DNA from: Palaemon carinicauda
Lineage: Eukaryota > Arthropoda > Malacostraca > Decapoda > Palaemonidae
Length of the DNA: 64,000 bases
Assembly (NCBI RefSeq): GCF_036898095.1
Contig: NC_090729.1
Span: forward strand, 67,117,274-67,181,273
Direction of reading: 5' to 3'
Made by a program: the position numbers and the translations under genes. The notes beneath the pieces are model-generated. The model searched no databases and was not told the DNA's origin. It worked only from the letters and a program-made list of their open reading frames with translations. Shown piece after piece: positions 11,257 to 23,790 of the stretch (positions within the stretch are counted from its first letter, which is position 1; every line of letters starts with the position of its first letter).

Positions 11257-13108
11257 TTACATTTTTCTTTTCTTATTTTTAATTTTCATCACTTTCACTC
11301 GATTCGGTCTTCCTTCTCTTTGCTTCACTTTCTTTTCATCATGATCACTAGACCGTTTTAAAGATTTTTTAAAGAAACTATCGAGTGAAAGTTGCTTGGT
11401 ACGGCTTTTGAGGATTTTTCTAAAATGCATTAAGCAAACATCATCGAACTGCGCAACAACACGGCAAACCTGTAGTTTCTGTGGGTGATGCTTGTCGATG
11501 AAATCAACAACGTGTTGATGATATGCCAACATCTGTTTTATTTCCGCTGTACCTAAGATTTGGCCTACCTCCTCGATCTCCTCCGTCTTACTCAACTGCG
11601 CTTGGAACTCATCATGCTGCATGGCTTGCAGCTCCTTGAATTCCTCGGTGGTGAGCTCTTCGTGATGCTCATCGACGAGTTCGGTGATGTCATCTTCATC
11701 CACCTCCAGACCCATGGACTTGTCAAGGGATACAATCTCTTCAACGTCTTCCTCGGCGGCAACCACAGGTTCATTCTCGGGGCCAAAGCCTTCGAAATAT
11801 CTTGGAGCAACAGCATCAGGCCAAAGCTTTTTCCAATCGAAATTCAGGGTCCGACGAGTTACTCCCTCCCAAGCCTGATCAATGATCTTTAAGCAGTGCA
11901 CGATATTAAAGTGGCTCCTCCAAAATTCACGCAAAGTTAAGTTGGTGCTTTGCGTGACATTAAAGCACTGCTTAAATAAGTGCTTGGTGTACAGCTTCTT
12001 AAAATTAGAGATGACTTGCTGGTCCATGGGCTGGAGGATAAGGGTGGTATTCGGTGGAAGATACAACACCTTGATGAATTTGTATTCGTCGATGATAGAT
12101 ATCATCTTCGAGTCCGGGGGGTGGGGGGGGGGTTAGGTGAGCGGGTGCATTGTCCAAACAAAGCAAGCACTTCAAAGGCAAATTCCTCTCCTGAAGATAC
12201 TTCTTGACAGCAGTGCCGAAAACTACGTTTACCCATTCCACAAAGATATGTCTAGTAACCCAAGCCTTAGAATTAGAATGCCATAGAACATGTAGCAGGT
12301 CTTTATTAATTCTATGTGCTTTAAATGCCCTTGGGTTTTCGGAATGGTAAACCAATAACGGCTTTATTTAGCATTCCCCGCTGGCGTTGCCACAAAGCAC
12401 AAGAGTCAACCGATCTTTCATTGGCTTATGTCCAGGTATTTTCTTCTCTTCGGCGGTAATGTACGTTCAACTAGGCATCATTTTCCAAAACAGACCGGTT
12501 TCATCACAGTTGAACACCTGCTGCTCTACATAACCTTCCTCTGCAACGATGCTTTCAAACTTTTTAACAAAGTCTTTAGCAGCCTTGTTGTCCGAACTCG
12601 AAGCTTCTCCATGACGAACAACTGAATGAATACCAATCCGTTTCCTAAATTTCTCGAACCAACCTCGAGATGCCTTGAATTCCTCCATCGTAGGATCGGC
12701 TGAACTCTCCCCCGTGTCACCCCGAGAGTGCGCCGCCTTCAAGTCACTGTAGATAGCGCTGGCCTTCTCACAAATGATCGTTTCCGTGATCGTATCGCCA
12801 ACAATCTCCTTGTCTTTGATCCATATTAACAAAAGTCGTTCCATCTCTTCAAGGGTAGGGCTATAACGTTTGGAAATAATCGTGATCCCCTTCGAAGGTT
12901 TCACTGCTTTAATGGCTGACTTCAGTTTTATGATCGTTGAGATCGTAGACATATTCCGGCCATATTGTTTAGCCAGATCGCTAACACATACACCTCGCTC
13001 ATGCTTTCCTACTATTTCTTGCTTTAATTCTAACGAAAGCATAGACATCCTCTTTTTCTTACCACTACTACTACTTCCTGAACTGAAACTAAGCTTTTTA
13101 GGACCCAT
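11257..13108 (-). pseudogene. Broken Tigger (CENP-B-like) transposase
   Basis: Begins at ATG 13106-13108 (MGPKKLSFSSG). The N-terminal helix-turn-helix region has LELKQEIVGKHERG and DLAKQYGRNMSTIS, followed by a CENP-B-type DNA-binding half and the first catalytic Asp in FNCDETGLFW. The second Asp is in CLDNAPAH (about 12150) and the third in PPNTTLILQPMDQ (about 12030). The acidic, Glu-rich tail is typical of Tigger. Damage: an in-frame stop directly after the CDETGLFW block (ending the frame at 12467), another stop near 12356, and a frame shift in a G-rich run at 12117-12134 just after the second Asp. The leading frame upstream of 13108 has no family similarity. Not functional. Confidence 0.85.
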
Positions 13109-13326
13109 GATTACAGAACACAGAAAACAACACGTGAAAAGGGAAGATGAAAAACTGTTAAAACTGAGCGAATAGAGGATAACCACACGATGCGCACGAG
13201 ATGAGAGGACTGATCAAGGTGACACTTGATTGGTGTCCCTCCGATGTGCTGCCGTCTAGCGGCGTCAACAACAAATGACGCTGGACGCTTTCGAGAAAAT
13301 TCCACGGGTATGCGTATTGTTTACTT

Positions 13327-13450
13327 CGTATGTTGGAGCAACACTTCGGATGTCGAGACAGAAATTTGGTCGAATTTTACTTCGTATGTTGGAAAATTCG
13401 TATGTTAGGACAATCGTATGTTAGGACAATCGTATGTAGAGGTTCCACTG
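13327..13450. repeat. Right subterminal region and terminus of Tigger 1
   Basis: Five copies of (A/T)TCGTATGT within about 115 bp (near 13327, 13382, 13397, 13413 and 13429), the last running into the terminus CTAGAGGTTCCACTG-like end at 13450. The spacing of the last three is close to 16 bp. Confidence 0.7.
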
Positions 13451-15440
13451 CATAGGCATAATTTTCCTTTTTCTGTGTCGATCGTATCTGCCAGAGTTTT
13501 GGTGATATAGGTACCCTAGATCTTGCCTTGCCTGGGTATCCTAACCTAGGCAACATATACTTTCGACATTTCCCCGGTTACCTTTGTGTATTGGCTATCA
13601 ATTCATCGGAAATTAATATCTCCTAAAACTATTATATAACCGATACTCATCTCTAATAGAGATTTAAGGGTAATCTCTCTTCCCTCTGAGTGTAGCCTTA
13701 GGCTACAACCCTTTTTGGTCGTGCCTTGAGTTTTAATTCAGACATGACTAGCCTTGGGTTTTCTGTCTCGTCCCTTAACAACAGATGGTAAGTTGGGGGA
13801 TTCGATCAGAGCCTCAGAGTATTTAGTCTTGTACTGGCAGTCGGCCGGCAGGGTAAATAGTCATTCCCCTACCAGCTAGGCTGCCAGCATAGGAGGCTAG
13901 CCCTCCCTAGGCTACACCTGAAGTGGTTGTATGATACCGCCACCTTCTCCCTGTGGCCTAGTAGACTAGTCCTATGCTCGCAGACCCTAGGCTGAAGAGT
14001 AGTATACTTCTGAGGCCTAGGATGGCACGGCTCTTGAACTCTGCTTCTCCCTTGTTGAGAGGAGGCGGCATTGCTGCCGTCCCCTTAACTGTATTGGCAC
14101 ACCCTAGGCTGGAGAATAGAAGATTCTCCTGCTGTCTAGGATGGCGCCGATACTGAAACAGAGTTTCTTCCAGGTGTGTAGGTCCGGCAACATTACCGGC
14201 TCTTTCCATACCTCATATAGGACCCTTTTCCTCCCCATCTGTTCTTTTATAATGGCCAAGCTATTGTCTTTCTTGAGCCGGCGTCCTGCAACCTTACCAT
14301 TGCCAGTGGGTTGCCAGGGCCGGCCAGACTCCCTCTCTATAGCCGTTGTCCGGCTATGCCAGCTGCAGGCAGCCATGAGAACTGCCGGCGGCCATATTGG
14401 TTGCCGGCGACCATGTGTCTTACAAGCTGTCTGCAGCTATGACAGCTGCCAGCGGCGATGCATGCTGTTGATAGCCATGTCATCTGTCGGCAGCCATGAC
14501 GGCTGCCGGCGACTGGCGGCTGTTGGCAGCCATGATGGCTGTGGGTGGGAAGTCCCTTCTGTCACTAAGGTTCTTCAGTTTTACCTTGGACTGCTGGCCA
14601 CAAGTTCTGCCGTCGGGGTTTTGCCAGTCCGGCACAGATAGGTGCTGACTCAGTTGGCAGCTCACCGACTGTACTAGTACTGCCGGAGGCTAGCCTGGTG
14701 GCGGTGTGCCAGCGGGACCTTACCGGCGATAGTACTGTGGCTGGGTGGAAGCTTGAATGTTACATTCTTCCCTTCCATTTGAACCTTCTTTCTGGAAAAA
14801 GGCAGTAAAATTAGACTTTTACATCCTTAATTACTGTATACATACACAGTAATATGTAGCTTTCACTCCATGCTATCTCTCTCTCTCTTTTAGCTAGCAT
14901 GTCGGATGTGCCGGCAAAAACTACCAATGCCGGCAACATGCCAGCATAACTACAGTATATGTTTATACAGGTAGTCAGTATATTTGCAGTATAGGATATT
15001 CTGCAGATAGAGAAACTACTGTATATTTTATACTAGTAATTATTTCCAGTATATCTTGGGTATCCCTACCCAGGTATTTGCTGAGCCCAATCCTATATTG
15101 AAATAATAGAATTTCTTCAATATTATGATTAGAAATCACTTTTTTTTATTGCCCTAAAATATTAAATATTTTAAGGGCTGGTGGTACACTTCTTGTACAC
15201 TTCTCTACCCCTAGGGGTTAGAACCCTTTTAGTTGGAATTCCTTTGATAGAGGAATCTCCTTATAATTAATTCTGAGGGGAGGTAACAGCATTTACTTGC
15301 AGGGGATATACAAGTATGTGTCTCCCACTAGCCCTTTATAGCTTACTATCCTAAGCTATTTTGTCAAAAGAGGACTTGTATATATTGCTTATCAGTGAGA
15401 TCATTAATTGTATACTCATCCTGTTTTCCTTTCTTTACAG
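13451..15440 (+). promoter_or_regulatory. 5' leader of element B (distal part)
   Basis: No gene. Similar to the leader of A (for example CATTTCCCCGGTTACC near 13570 against CATATTCCCCGGTTGC in A). It contains a GCCGG/CCGGC-rich tract at about 14275-14745 and again near 14900-14945. It ends in a polypyrimidine stretch and ACAG at 15431-15440, directly before the gag homology. Short frames across the GCCGGC tract have no domain support. Confidence 0.55.
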
Positions 15441-17060
15441 GAGGAACACCAGATGACATGTATTGCAGTCTTCTGCAAGATCAAGAGTAAGTGTTTTTAC
15501 GGTCAAAATACATGCAGGTTTCATGTCCCCAGCAATATTATTTCTTAATCCCTGCATTATTGGAACCCACAGGTTTGTAATGTATGTCGGACCTTAATGT
15601 CCGAAGGTTTCGAGAATCCCAAGTCGATGGAGTCTAGGGATGCAGCTCGTAACAAATTACACAATTGGGTGAGAGGTTTCCAGAAAATCTCTCCGGGACC
15701 ATACCCACCTAATGATAGGTTGCGTAACCTACTATTCCAGAAAGCAAGTAAGGAAATAGTGGTGCCCCAGGCGCGATTCAGACCTCCCCGCGGCCAGACA
15801 GCCTTTGGGATGGAGGGCAGGAAGCCCTTACGGGAAGAGGGAGAGAAGGTCGTGTTGGAACCGTCTGTGCAGGCTCTAGAGCCATTGACATCGACATCTT
15901 CACCCCCTACCCCTCCATTAAATGGAATGGACCAATTATGGGCCTAAATGAAAGGTTTAATAGAAAACCGTCGTAAACAAGATGAAAAGGGGTCATACAA
16001 ATGACCCATAGACCAAGACCTTCTGATATGCTCCAAAACCAGTCCCTGGAGGTTTGCGGAGCTTATGCCGATTTTAAACAGAAAACTCTACATCTCGGAG
16101 AAGATGGGTGCTGTTCCTTAGGACAATTGCTTCATTCGTCTGAGACACAAACCAATGTCAACAAAAGATACAGAACTAAAGGAAGTCATGGTTCTCGACC
16201 ATGATAAGGCACAGGCTATTTTGTTAAATAACCTGAAGAAGGCGGGTTACTTGGTGTCGAAAGTATTCACACTAGGTAACAAACACCCTTCCTTTCTTGC
16301 TCCTGCTTCATTATCATTCCCCTTTACGTGGAAAGCATTTAAATTTGTTGCTAAGGCAGTGGAAGCAGGTAGACCTTGCCCTGCACTTGAGGAGTGCAAG
16401 CCTCTGTCACTAGCCTTTCCCAGGCAGGAGAAGGATTGGAAGGAAGTCCACTTAACCTTCTCAATAGGAAGACTAGATGTGGATGTTGCTAGTAGACAGT
16501 TTAGTGGGAATCTGCCTAAGCTACTGAGGTTTCTTTTGTATAACGAACAAGAAACAAAGGAGAGACTTGCAGCCTCCCTATCCTTACAGAACTGCATAGA
16601 GTTGCGTTCAACCCACCAAACTACCCCAGACATGCTCATGGTCTTGGCCAAAATGCATATGGCCACCTTAGTAAAAGACCTTTATGCCTTTATGAAGGGT
16701 AGGAGAGCCTGTAGAGAGTTTGTATTCACTGCCGCGACAGTGAAACATGAAACTAGGAAACTAATATCTTTCGACATCTGGGGTAGAGACTACTTTCCAA
16801 ATGGGATAGTTTGAAAGACGATTAAGGAGGCCACCACGGAAAACATAAGGCTTCTCCAAAAGTGGGGCCTCCTTTCAAAAAGAAAGTCGTCGACAGTTGT
16901 GGGTCTCCAACCTAAAAGGAATACGGAAAATTCTAGTAGTTTTTCTTGGGATGTTCAACAACATCCCACAGTCACAATGACCACGGTGCCACAGGCAAGC
17001 GGTCGGATATGTAAACCTTCTGATCATGCGAAGCAAACAGACGCTTCTGGTAGGATGGAG
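15441..17060 (+). pseudogene. Broken DIRS-like gag, element B
   Basis: Starts after the acceptor-like site with a decayed form of the Cys/His module (several ligands still visible, including CNVC) interrupted by a stop. The NWVRGFQKISPGPY block lies near 15663-15705. A longer conserved stretch at 16155-16814 matches the central Gag region (ECKPLSLAF, LTFSIGRLDVDVASRQF, GRRACREFVF). The acidic linker is shortened, there are stops and frame changes near 15545, 15945 and 16812, and the RG-rich tail is not recognisable. It is the most diverged Gag in the window. Confidence 0.8.
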
Positions 17061-18600
17061 GTTCCTTTAGGATCGCTGGACCTTCGATCCTAGGGTACAA
17101 GGCCTAATCAAGATGGGACTAGGACGGGAAGTAGACATACCTCCACCATCATTTCCTCAACTCCTACATTCCAAAACTCTCCTGGAAGAGTATACCTTAG
17201 AGCTCTAGAGCATACAAGTGGTAAGGAAAAGTAGAGTCCATCGAATTTCAGGGAAGGCTGTTTGGTGTTCACGAGGAGGACTCAAGAAAACTTAGAGTCA
17301 TTCAGAACTTGTCGCCACTCAACAAGTTCAAATAAAACAGCAAGTTCAGAATGTTAATCCTTTTGAACATAAGGACCTTATTGCAATGAGGGGTGTTCGC
17401 AGTCTTGTCAAACCTGAAAGATGCCCGTTGGCAACGTCAGTCAGTCACCCCCTCTCCTCCTACCTAGGATCCAAGTTACAGAAGATAACGTATATCCTTG
17501 GCAAGATACTTGTCAGACTAGACACAGTCCTAAGTATCTTCACGGGACTAGCAGACACAGTCAAGCAAAAACCAGGCCTAGAAATGGTTCAGGCAACAAC
17601 GTACCTGGACGCAAGGCTGGGGTGGGCAGCACCTGAAGTGGCTGGTCTACGAGCATCCAAGGAAATGATCCGGTTCCCGGAACATCGGGAATGCAAGATA
17701 AGCTTCAAGAAGTCTCAATTTTCTCCAGCTTAAAAAACCATTGAAACCTGTGGTCACCTATACTCTCATTTCCCTTGGGGACGTAAAAGGAGATTGCAGG
17801 GTCGGTCAAGAGACTATGGTAATCAGTCAGGATTCCAAGACGCTAACAGGGAGGAGTTCTGAACTATCTCCAGCTCGGGATAATGACAGACCCAGTGCTA
17901 AAAGCACAGCTGAAAGATGCGTTAAGAGTCTGGAGAAGATAAGCATCAAACGCTCGAAGAGATCTAAAAGGACTGAGATCGGTCTTTCCTTATTCGCTTC
18001 CCTAACAATGGTCAAAGGCCAAAAGCCTGTAGGCCATGTTAGCCCTGTCATGGGTGGGGAAACTCTCTCCACTCAGATTAGACCTCCTCAGGCTGATCTG
18101 GGTCAACGAAGTGATAATGAGACGTTGAACCCGACGAGGCTAAAGAGCGTCTCATCTAATTTAGGCGATGTTAGCCATCCCTTACTTAAAGGAATGACAC
18201 CTATCAGCAGTTCATGTATAACTGATCCGCAAGGTGACAGCGGATGCTCTATTCGGGCTCAAGCTGATAGAGTTAGAATGGTCCAGGGCCACAGACCTAT
18301 CCTCTCCCAGATGGGAACAAGTCCCGGAGCTGCAGATCGACCTCTTCGTCACGAGCATCATCAAGATACTACCTCGATATGTAGACCCATACGAGGATCC
18401 TCTAGTGAAGATAGCAGACATCATGTCTCTAGTATAGAGGGGATGGATTTAGGAATTCCTATTCATTCCATCCAATCTCCTGGTGAAGGTCCTCAACATG
18501 CTGAGATCCTTCCAGGGAGGAGTGACTCTGTTGGCTCCCAAGTAACCCAAGAGCAACCTGTTCCCTTTGGTGAAGGAACGGAAGTTGAGGCTGGCCCTAG
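17061..18600 (+). pseudogene. Broken RT/RNase H ORF, element B
   Basis: Nucleotide similarity to the RT of A and C is continuous from the block encoding WTFDP (about 17076) through LSPLNKF (about 17310), the YLDD region (about 17600) and RNase H, but no frame stays open beyond short pieces. Many substitutions and small deletions separate the motifs. The alternate, YR-linked frame is open from 17741 through the RNase H region, as in other copies. Confidence 0.72.
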
Positions 18601-19656
18601 TTCTGAACCCACAGCTATCTCAGAATGTTCAGAAGTTAATTGCCTTCGGTTTATCACAGAGAAACCGAACCCTTCATTTTATGATTTTCGTGCCCTAGCG
18701 GTTAGGAAAGGGTTTAGGATCCCAGAAGGCAATATAAAATTCTTAGAAGAACACAAGTCTAAGTCAACTAGGAGACAATATGAGTCTTCTTGGGAAAAGT
18801 GGGTTGTTTTTGTAAAAGCAAAAGGACCGAAAGAAATCTCAATGGACTTCTGTCTGTCCTTCTTTGTCCACCTTCATAATCAAGGTCTGGCGGCCAATAC
18901 GATAACTACGTGCAAGTCAGCCTTTACTAGACCTCTTCTATATGCCTTTCAAGTGTATCTGGCGAGTGAAATCTTTGATAAGATTCCGAAGGCATGGGCA
19001 AGGCTTAGACCTGCAGCACCACCAAAGCCCATCTCATGGTTTTTGACAAGGGCCTACATTATGCCTCATCTGTGAACAATGAAGATCATTCCCTCAAGGA
19101 TCCTACCTAAAAGGTTATTTTTCTGTTCACCATAGCCTCCGAGGCTAGAGTTAGTGAAATAGTGGCCCTATCTAGAGATGAGGGCCACATTCAGTTCACA
19201 GAAGGGGGAGAACTGAATCTCTTTCCTGATCCAACCTTTCTCGCTAAGAACGAGTTACCCACTAAGAGGTGAGATCCCTGGAGAATCTGCCCTCTAAAGG
19301 AAGATCTCTCTATGTCCGGTAGAGTGTCTAAAGGTCTATCTTCGTAGAACTTCAGACTTCAGGGGAGGACAGCTCTTTAAAGGAGAAACCTCTAGATCAA
19401 ACTTATCCCTAAAACAACTGAGGGCGAAGCTCACCTACTTTATTCTCAGAGCAGATCCTGACAGTACTCCCGCAGGTCATGATCCGAGAAAAATTGCTTC
19501 ATCACTGAACTTTTTCAGTATATAGACTTTGAGCATCTTCGCTCATATACTGGATGGAAATCATCTAGAGTGTTCTACAAACACTATGCTAAGTAAGTCC
19601 ATGAACTGAAGCATTATGTGGTGGCGGCAGGTAGTGTAGTAAAACCTGTCGTCTAA
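17741..19656 (+). pseudogene. Broken tyrosine recombinase with overlapping-frame extension, element B
   Basis: Open from 17741 to 19075, reading the alternate frame of RNase H and then the recombinase N-half (NCLRFITEKPNP, FLEEHKSKSTRRQYESSW, NQGLAANT). After 19075 the frame is broken. Further pieces encode EARVSEIVALSRDEG (about 19135-19185), PAGHDPRKIASSL (about 19460-19510) and the Tyr-containing end (about 19570-19595). A 2-bp loss near 19308 and stops near 19270 and 19525 destroy it. The original stop is at about 19654-19656, followed by the conserved TCTGCG..GAACAGT block. Confidence 0.82.
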
Positions 19657-20194
19657 CTCTGCGATGAACAGTTAATTGATTGGCACTATCAATTAAAGGG
19701 AGAAGGGGTCAGTACTTTTAGTGTGACCTCCTTTTGATTGAGTGTTACCAAGGTAACACTAAATCTGTTCAAAAATCTCAGGTGTGAAATTATACAGATA
19801 ACACTAGTGCTGTGTGTACATAGTACACAGCGTTGATAGAATATAAAAGGCAGTAGGTTGGCCAGGGCACCAGCCACCCGTTGAGATACTACCACTAGAA
19901 AGGTATTGGATCCTTTGACTGGCCAGACAGTAATGCATTGGATCCCTCTCTCTGGTCATGGCTTATTTTTTCTTTGCCTACACTTACACAGAATAGTCTG
20001 GCCTATTCTTTACATATTCTCGTCTTTCCTCATACACCTGAACACAATGAGATACTTAACACTTCTTCACCTAAGGGGTTAATTACTGTACTGCAATTTG
20101 TTCAGTGTACTTTCCTCTTGGTAAGTGTAGAAGAGACTCTTTAGCTTTGGTAAGCAGCTCTTCTAGGAGAAGGACGCTCCAAAATTAAACTATT
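19657..20194 (+). other. 3' untranslated region of element B, proximal part
   Basis: No gene recognised. Starts with the conserved block after YR and runs into the LINE. The point where DIRS sequence gives way to LINE sequence was placed by resemblance only and could be off by 100 bp or more. Confidence 0.45.
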
Positions 20195-20654
20195 GTTCTC
20201 TAGTCTTGGGTAGTGCCATAGCCTCTGTACCATGATCTTCCACTGTCTTGGGTTAGAGTTCTCTAGCTTGAGGGTACACTCGGGCACACTATTCTATCTT
20301 ATTATTTTTTTTTCTCCCTCTTGTTTTTTTGAAATAGTGTGTTGGGCAGGCTTAATAGAAGGGCCATAGATGCCTGGTGGTTTATCAAGAGGTTGTCTTT
20401 TCCTTTTCCTGATTCTTTTTCTTCTCAAAACCATCCTTACTGTCCTCCCATCAGTTGAAGTGGCTATCCTGGAGGGTATTTAGCCTTGCATGGTGTATTG
20501 GCTCCTCCATGTTGACCAGTTTTTCCGACTTTTTACTATAGAGTATGGATATCATCAATCACTTTACTTATAATTCTGTACATATTTTTTTGCTATAATT
20601 CTTGTTAATCTAGTTTTTAAGTATGGTGTCTCTTTTTTATTTCTATTAATTCTT

Positions 20655-23566
20655 ATGCTGTCTGGAGACATTGAGCGAAATCTGGGACCAGTACGTCTTA
20701 GATTTCGTCAATGTCGTCTTCTGTATTGCAATATTCATGGTCTTCATGCAAATATCCAAGACCTTACAGTGGGCTCTAGACAGTATGATATTCTTTTGTG
20801 CTCAAAAACTTTGGTTTCTAATATGAGGCACTCATCTGAGCTCCTTATAACTGGTTTTAAGAAGCCACTAATGTTGAAACGTGATGCCATCCTTAGGGCC
20901 AGGGAAATGGCGGTGAATATTAGGACCGAGTACCCTGCTTCTCATAAGTCCTGCTATCAACGTGGATGTCATGAGATTCAGGTAATAAAAGTTTGTGGCA
21001 GGCATAACAACTTTTATTTGTGTTCGATCTACCGGAATCCAGACATGGATGATTCTATCTTCTATTATCTTTTTACCATTATGGCTAACATACAAGAAGA
21101 TGAGAGAAAGGCTTCTTTTGTCTTTGTTGGTGATTTTGATGCTCACCATAGGGAGTGGTTAAGTTCTATCTCTCCTACCGATCGCCATGGCTTAAGAGCT
21201 TTAGATTTTGCCTCTGAATCAGGCTGTGAGCAAATCATAAATGAAGCTACTCACAGGTCTGGTAATTGCTTGGACCTCGTATACACTGACTCCCCTGGTG
21301 TTATAACTAGTAAGGTTGGTTTTCCAGTCGGGATATCTGATCATGCCTTGATTTCATTAGTAGTGAAGACTGAGCAGCCTGTCCGTGATATATCATACGC
21401 TTCTAAAATGTATATGAAATCCCAAGCAGACTGGAAGGGGATTTTGCATGATTTTTGTGCTTGAATTGGTCACAATTATATAGTAGTGCAGATCCTGTTG
21501 TCCCTTTGAATGAGAATCTAGTCAACATAATTGATAGGCATATCCCTTCTCGTGTGCTAAGATACCGAGTGAAGGACAAACCGTGGTTCAATGATGATTG
21601 TAGATGTGCTTATTTGGAGAAGTAGGAGGCCTATCGCCTTTGTAAGGGTAACAGATCAGATTTGACCTGGAACAACTATACTCAGCTTCGAGCTTTTGCT
21701 CAGAGAGTTTATGCCTCAACTGAAAAGGAGTACAATTTAACCAGAAAAGAAACCCTTTCTGGTTCAACTCAGGAACATAAATGGTGGTCTACCCTTAAAT
21801 ATGCACTCTTTGGTGTAGATGCAACAGTTCCTCCTTTACTTAAACCAGATGGCTCAGTCACTCACTGCCTAAAGGAAAAGGCAACCCTTTTGGCTGATGT
21901 TTTTGATAGTAAACAGAGTAATGAGAAACTTGAACTTACTCATTCGTGTTTTCCTGAGGCTAAACTAACTAGTTTAGCTTTTCGATCTCGTGAGATTAAA
22001 GCTCTGTTGATGGACCTTGATGCTTATGGAGGTGTAGACCCAAATGGTATTTTTCCTTTTTTTTATATTTAAAGACAGCAGATTTCTTAGCTCCAAAGTT
22101 ATCTGTTATTTCACGCAAGTTGGCAAGAAGAGGAGCTTTTAGCACTTGTTGGAGAATTGGTAATGTTACTCCTCTATGTAAATGTGTTTTTGGTAGCTTA
22201 AGTCCCACTGATTACCGCCCAATTTCCATAACTCCCATATTATCTAAAGTTTTTGAACGTCTTCTGGCCAAACTTCTTAAAAGGTTTGCTGAAGGTAATC
22301 ATCTACTCCTTAGGTTGCAATTTGGTTTTCGTAAAGGCCTTGGAGCATGTGATGCCCTTCTTACAATCTCCAATGCTGTACAGAAATCCCTTGATTGTGG
22401 TCAGGAAGTTCGTATGATTGGCCTTGATTTTAGTGCTGCCTTTGATCGTGTTAATCATGAGGCCCTTTTTTCAAACTGAAACAGTTGGGAGTGGGTGGGT
22501 CGTTTCTTAGCATTATTATTGATTTTTTAGGTAATAGATCTCAAGGAGTTGTTGTTGATGGGCACCATAGTGAGTATAGGAATGTGATATCCGGTGTTCC
22601 ACAGGGTAGTGTTCTTGGCCCATTACCTTTCATACTATATACACATGACACGTGGTTTGACCTAGAAAACAAGGTTGTTGCATATGCAGGTGATGCTACT
22701 CTCTTTGCATCAATTCCATCCCCTGAATGTAGATCTGGGGTTGGCGAATCCCTTAATAAAGATTTAGCTAAAATTATTGAATGGTGCAAATTATGGGGTA
22801 TGAAGTTGAATCCTAACAAAACTCAAAGTATGATTGTAAGTAGGTCAAGGACGGTGGCTCCTCAACATCCCGATCTCAGTATTGATAATGTTTCTTTAAA
22901 TTTGTATGACTCTTTAAAATTTCAGGTGTGATTCTCGACAGTAAATTTACTTTTGAGAAACTCATTAGGTCTGGTTCTTCTTCAATCGTACAAAAAATTT
23001 GCTTATGGAGAAAGTCTTACAAGATTTTCGGTGATCAATCTATTCTGAAGAAGTGCTTTAATTCTTTCATTCTACCTTCTTTTTAGTATTGTTCTCCTGT
23101 CTGGTCTTCATCTGCTGATTCTCATCTTAATTTGTTGGACAAAAACTTACGGTCTATTAAATTTCTTATTCCTGATCTAGATGTTAATCTTTGGCACCGT
23201 CGTTCAATTAGTTCATTATGCATGTTGCATAAGATTTTTCATAACTCTGACCATCCTTTACATTCAGATCTCCCTAGACAATTCTATCTTGTTCTTAATA
23301 CTAGGCAGGCAGTTAATTCTAACAGCCAGGCCTTCTCCATCATGAGGCTCAATACTACACAGTATTCTACAAGTTTTATTCCAGCTGTTACAAAGTTGTG
23401 GAATGATCTTCCTAATCGAGTAGTTGAATCAGTAGAACTTCAAAAGTTCAAAGTTGGAGCAAATGTTTTTATGTTGACTAGGCTGACATTAGTCTTTTTA
23501 TTGTTTATATATGACATTTCTATTATTGACGTTGTTAATAGTTTACACAGGACATACCTGTTTTGA
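20655..23566 (+). pseudogene. Broken LINE ORF2 (endonuclease + reverse transcriptase)
   Basis: Endonuclease part 20655-21464 (GDIERNLGP, LLYCNIHGLHANI, SIYRNPDMDD, FVGDFDAHHREW, ISDHALISL). Linker 21662-22072 after a stop/frame break. Reverse transcriptase 22120-22931 (SPTDYRPISITPILSKVFER, QFGFRKGLG, GLDFSAAFDRVNHEA, SGVPQGSVLGPLPF). The catalytic YADD motif reads YAGD at about 22680-22695, which should inactivate the polymerase. The C-terminal part is 23132-23566 (HRRSISSLCMLHKIFH, FIPAVTKLWNDLP). At least four frame breaks or stops are present. The enzyme would have nicked DNA and reverse-transcribed its RNA in the nucleus; this copy is dead. Confidence 0.85.
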
Positions 23567-23715
23567 CGCTGTTACTGTTTTTAGAATGATATATTGTTAA
23601 TTTATTCTCATCATTTATTTATTTCCTTATTTCCTTTCCTCACTGGGCTATTTTTCCCTGTTGGAGCCCTTGGGCTTATAGCATCTTGCTTTTCCAGCTA
23701 GGGTTGTAGCTTAGC

Positions 23716-23716
<1 letters not shown>

Positions 23717-23760
<44 letters not shown>

Positions 23761-23790
23761 TAATAATAATAAAAATAATAATAATAATAG
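23717..23790 (+). repeat. (TAA)n tail of LINE
   Basis: TAA trinucleotide run with a few interruptions, immediately after the LINE 3' end. Confidence 0.9.

Larger units (their letters stand above)
10806..13450 (-). mobile_element. Tigger/pogo-type DNA transposon inserted in leader of B
   Basis: About 2.65 kb with related ends: AGTGATACCTTTACATACGA at the left and, reverse-complemented, CAGTGGAACCTCTACATACG at the right. CAGTG(G)AACC termini are typical of Tigger elements. The minus strand encodes a broken CENP-B-like transposase. Both ends carry several copies of TCGTATGTT. DIRS leader sequence flanks both sides, so the element was inserted into B. A TA target duplication is plausible but not exact at the boundaries I chose, so the edges are uncertain by a few bases. 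Confidence 0.82.
20195..23790 (+). mobile_element. Jockey/CR1-type LINE, near full length, inserted in 3' part of B
   Basis: A non-LTR retrotransposon with an apurinic endonuclease domain followed by reverse transcriptase, ending in TAGGGTTGTAGCTTAGC and a (TAA)n tail. This layout and tail are typical of an abundant decapod LINE family. DIRS B sequence resumes downstream and is clear by about 24190. I could not identify a target-site duplication, and the 5' edge is approximate. Confidence 0.8.

Noticed and set aside
20655..21464. Endonuclease frame considered as a host DNA-repair gene
   Set aside because: It is followed by RT motifs and a (TAA)n tail, so it is the LINE endonuclease domain.
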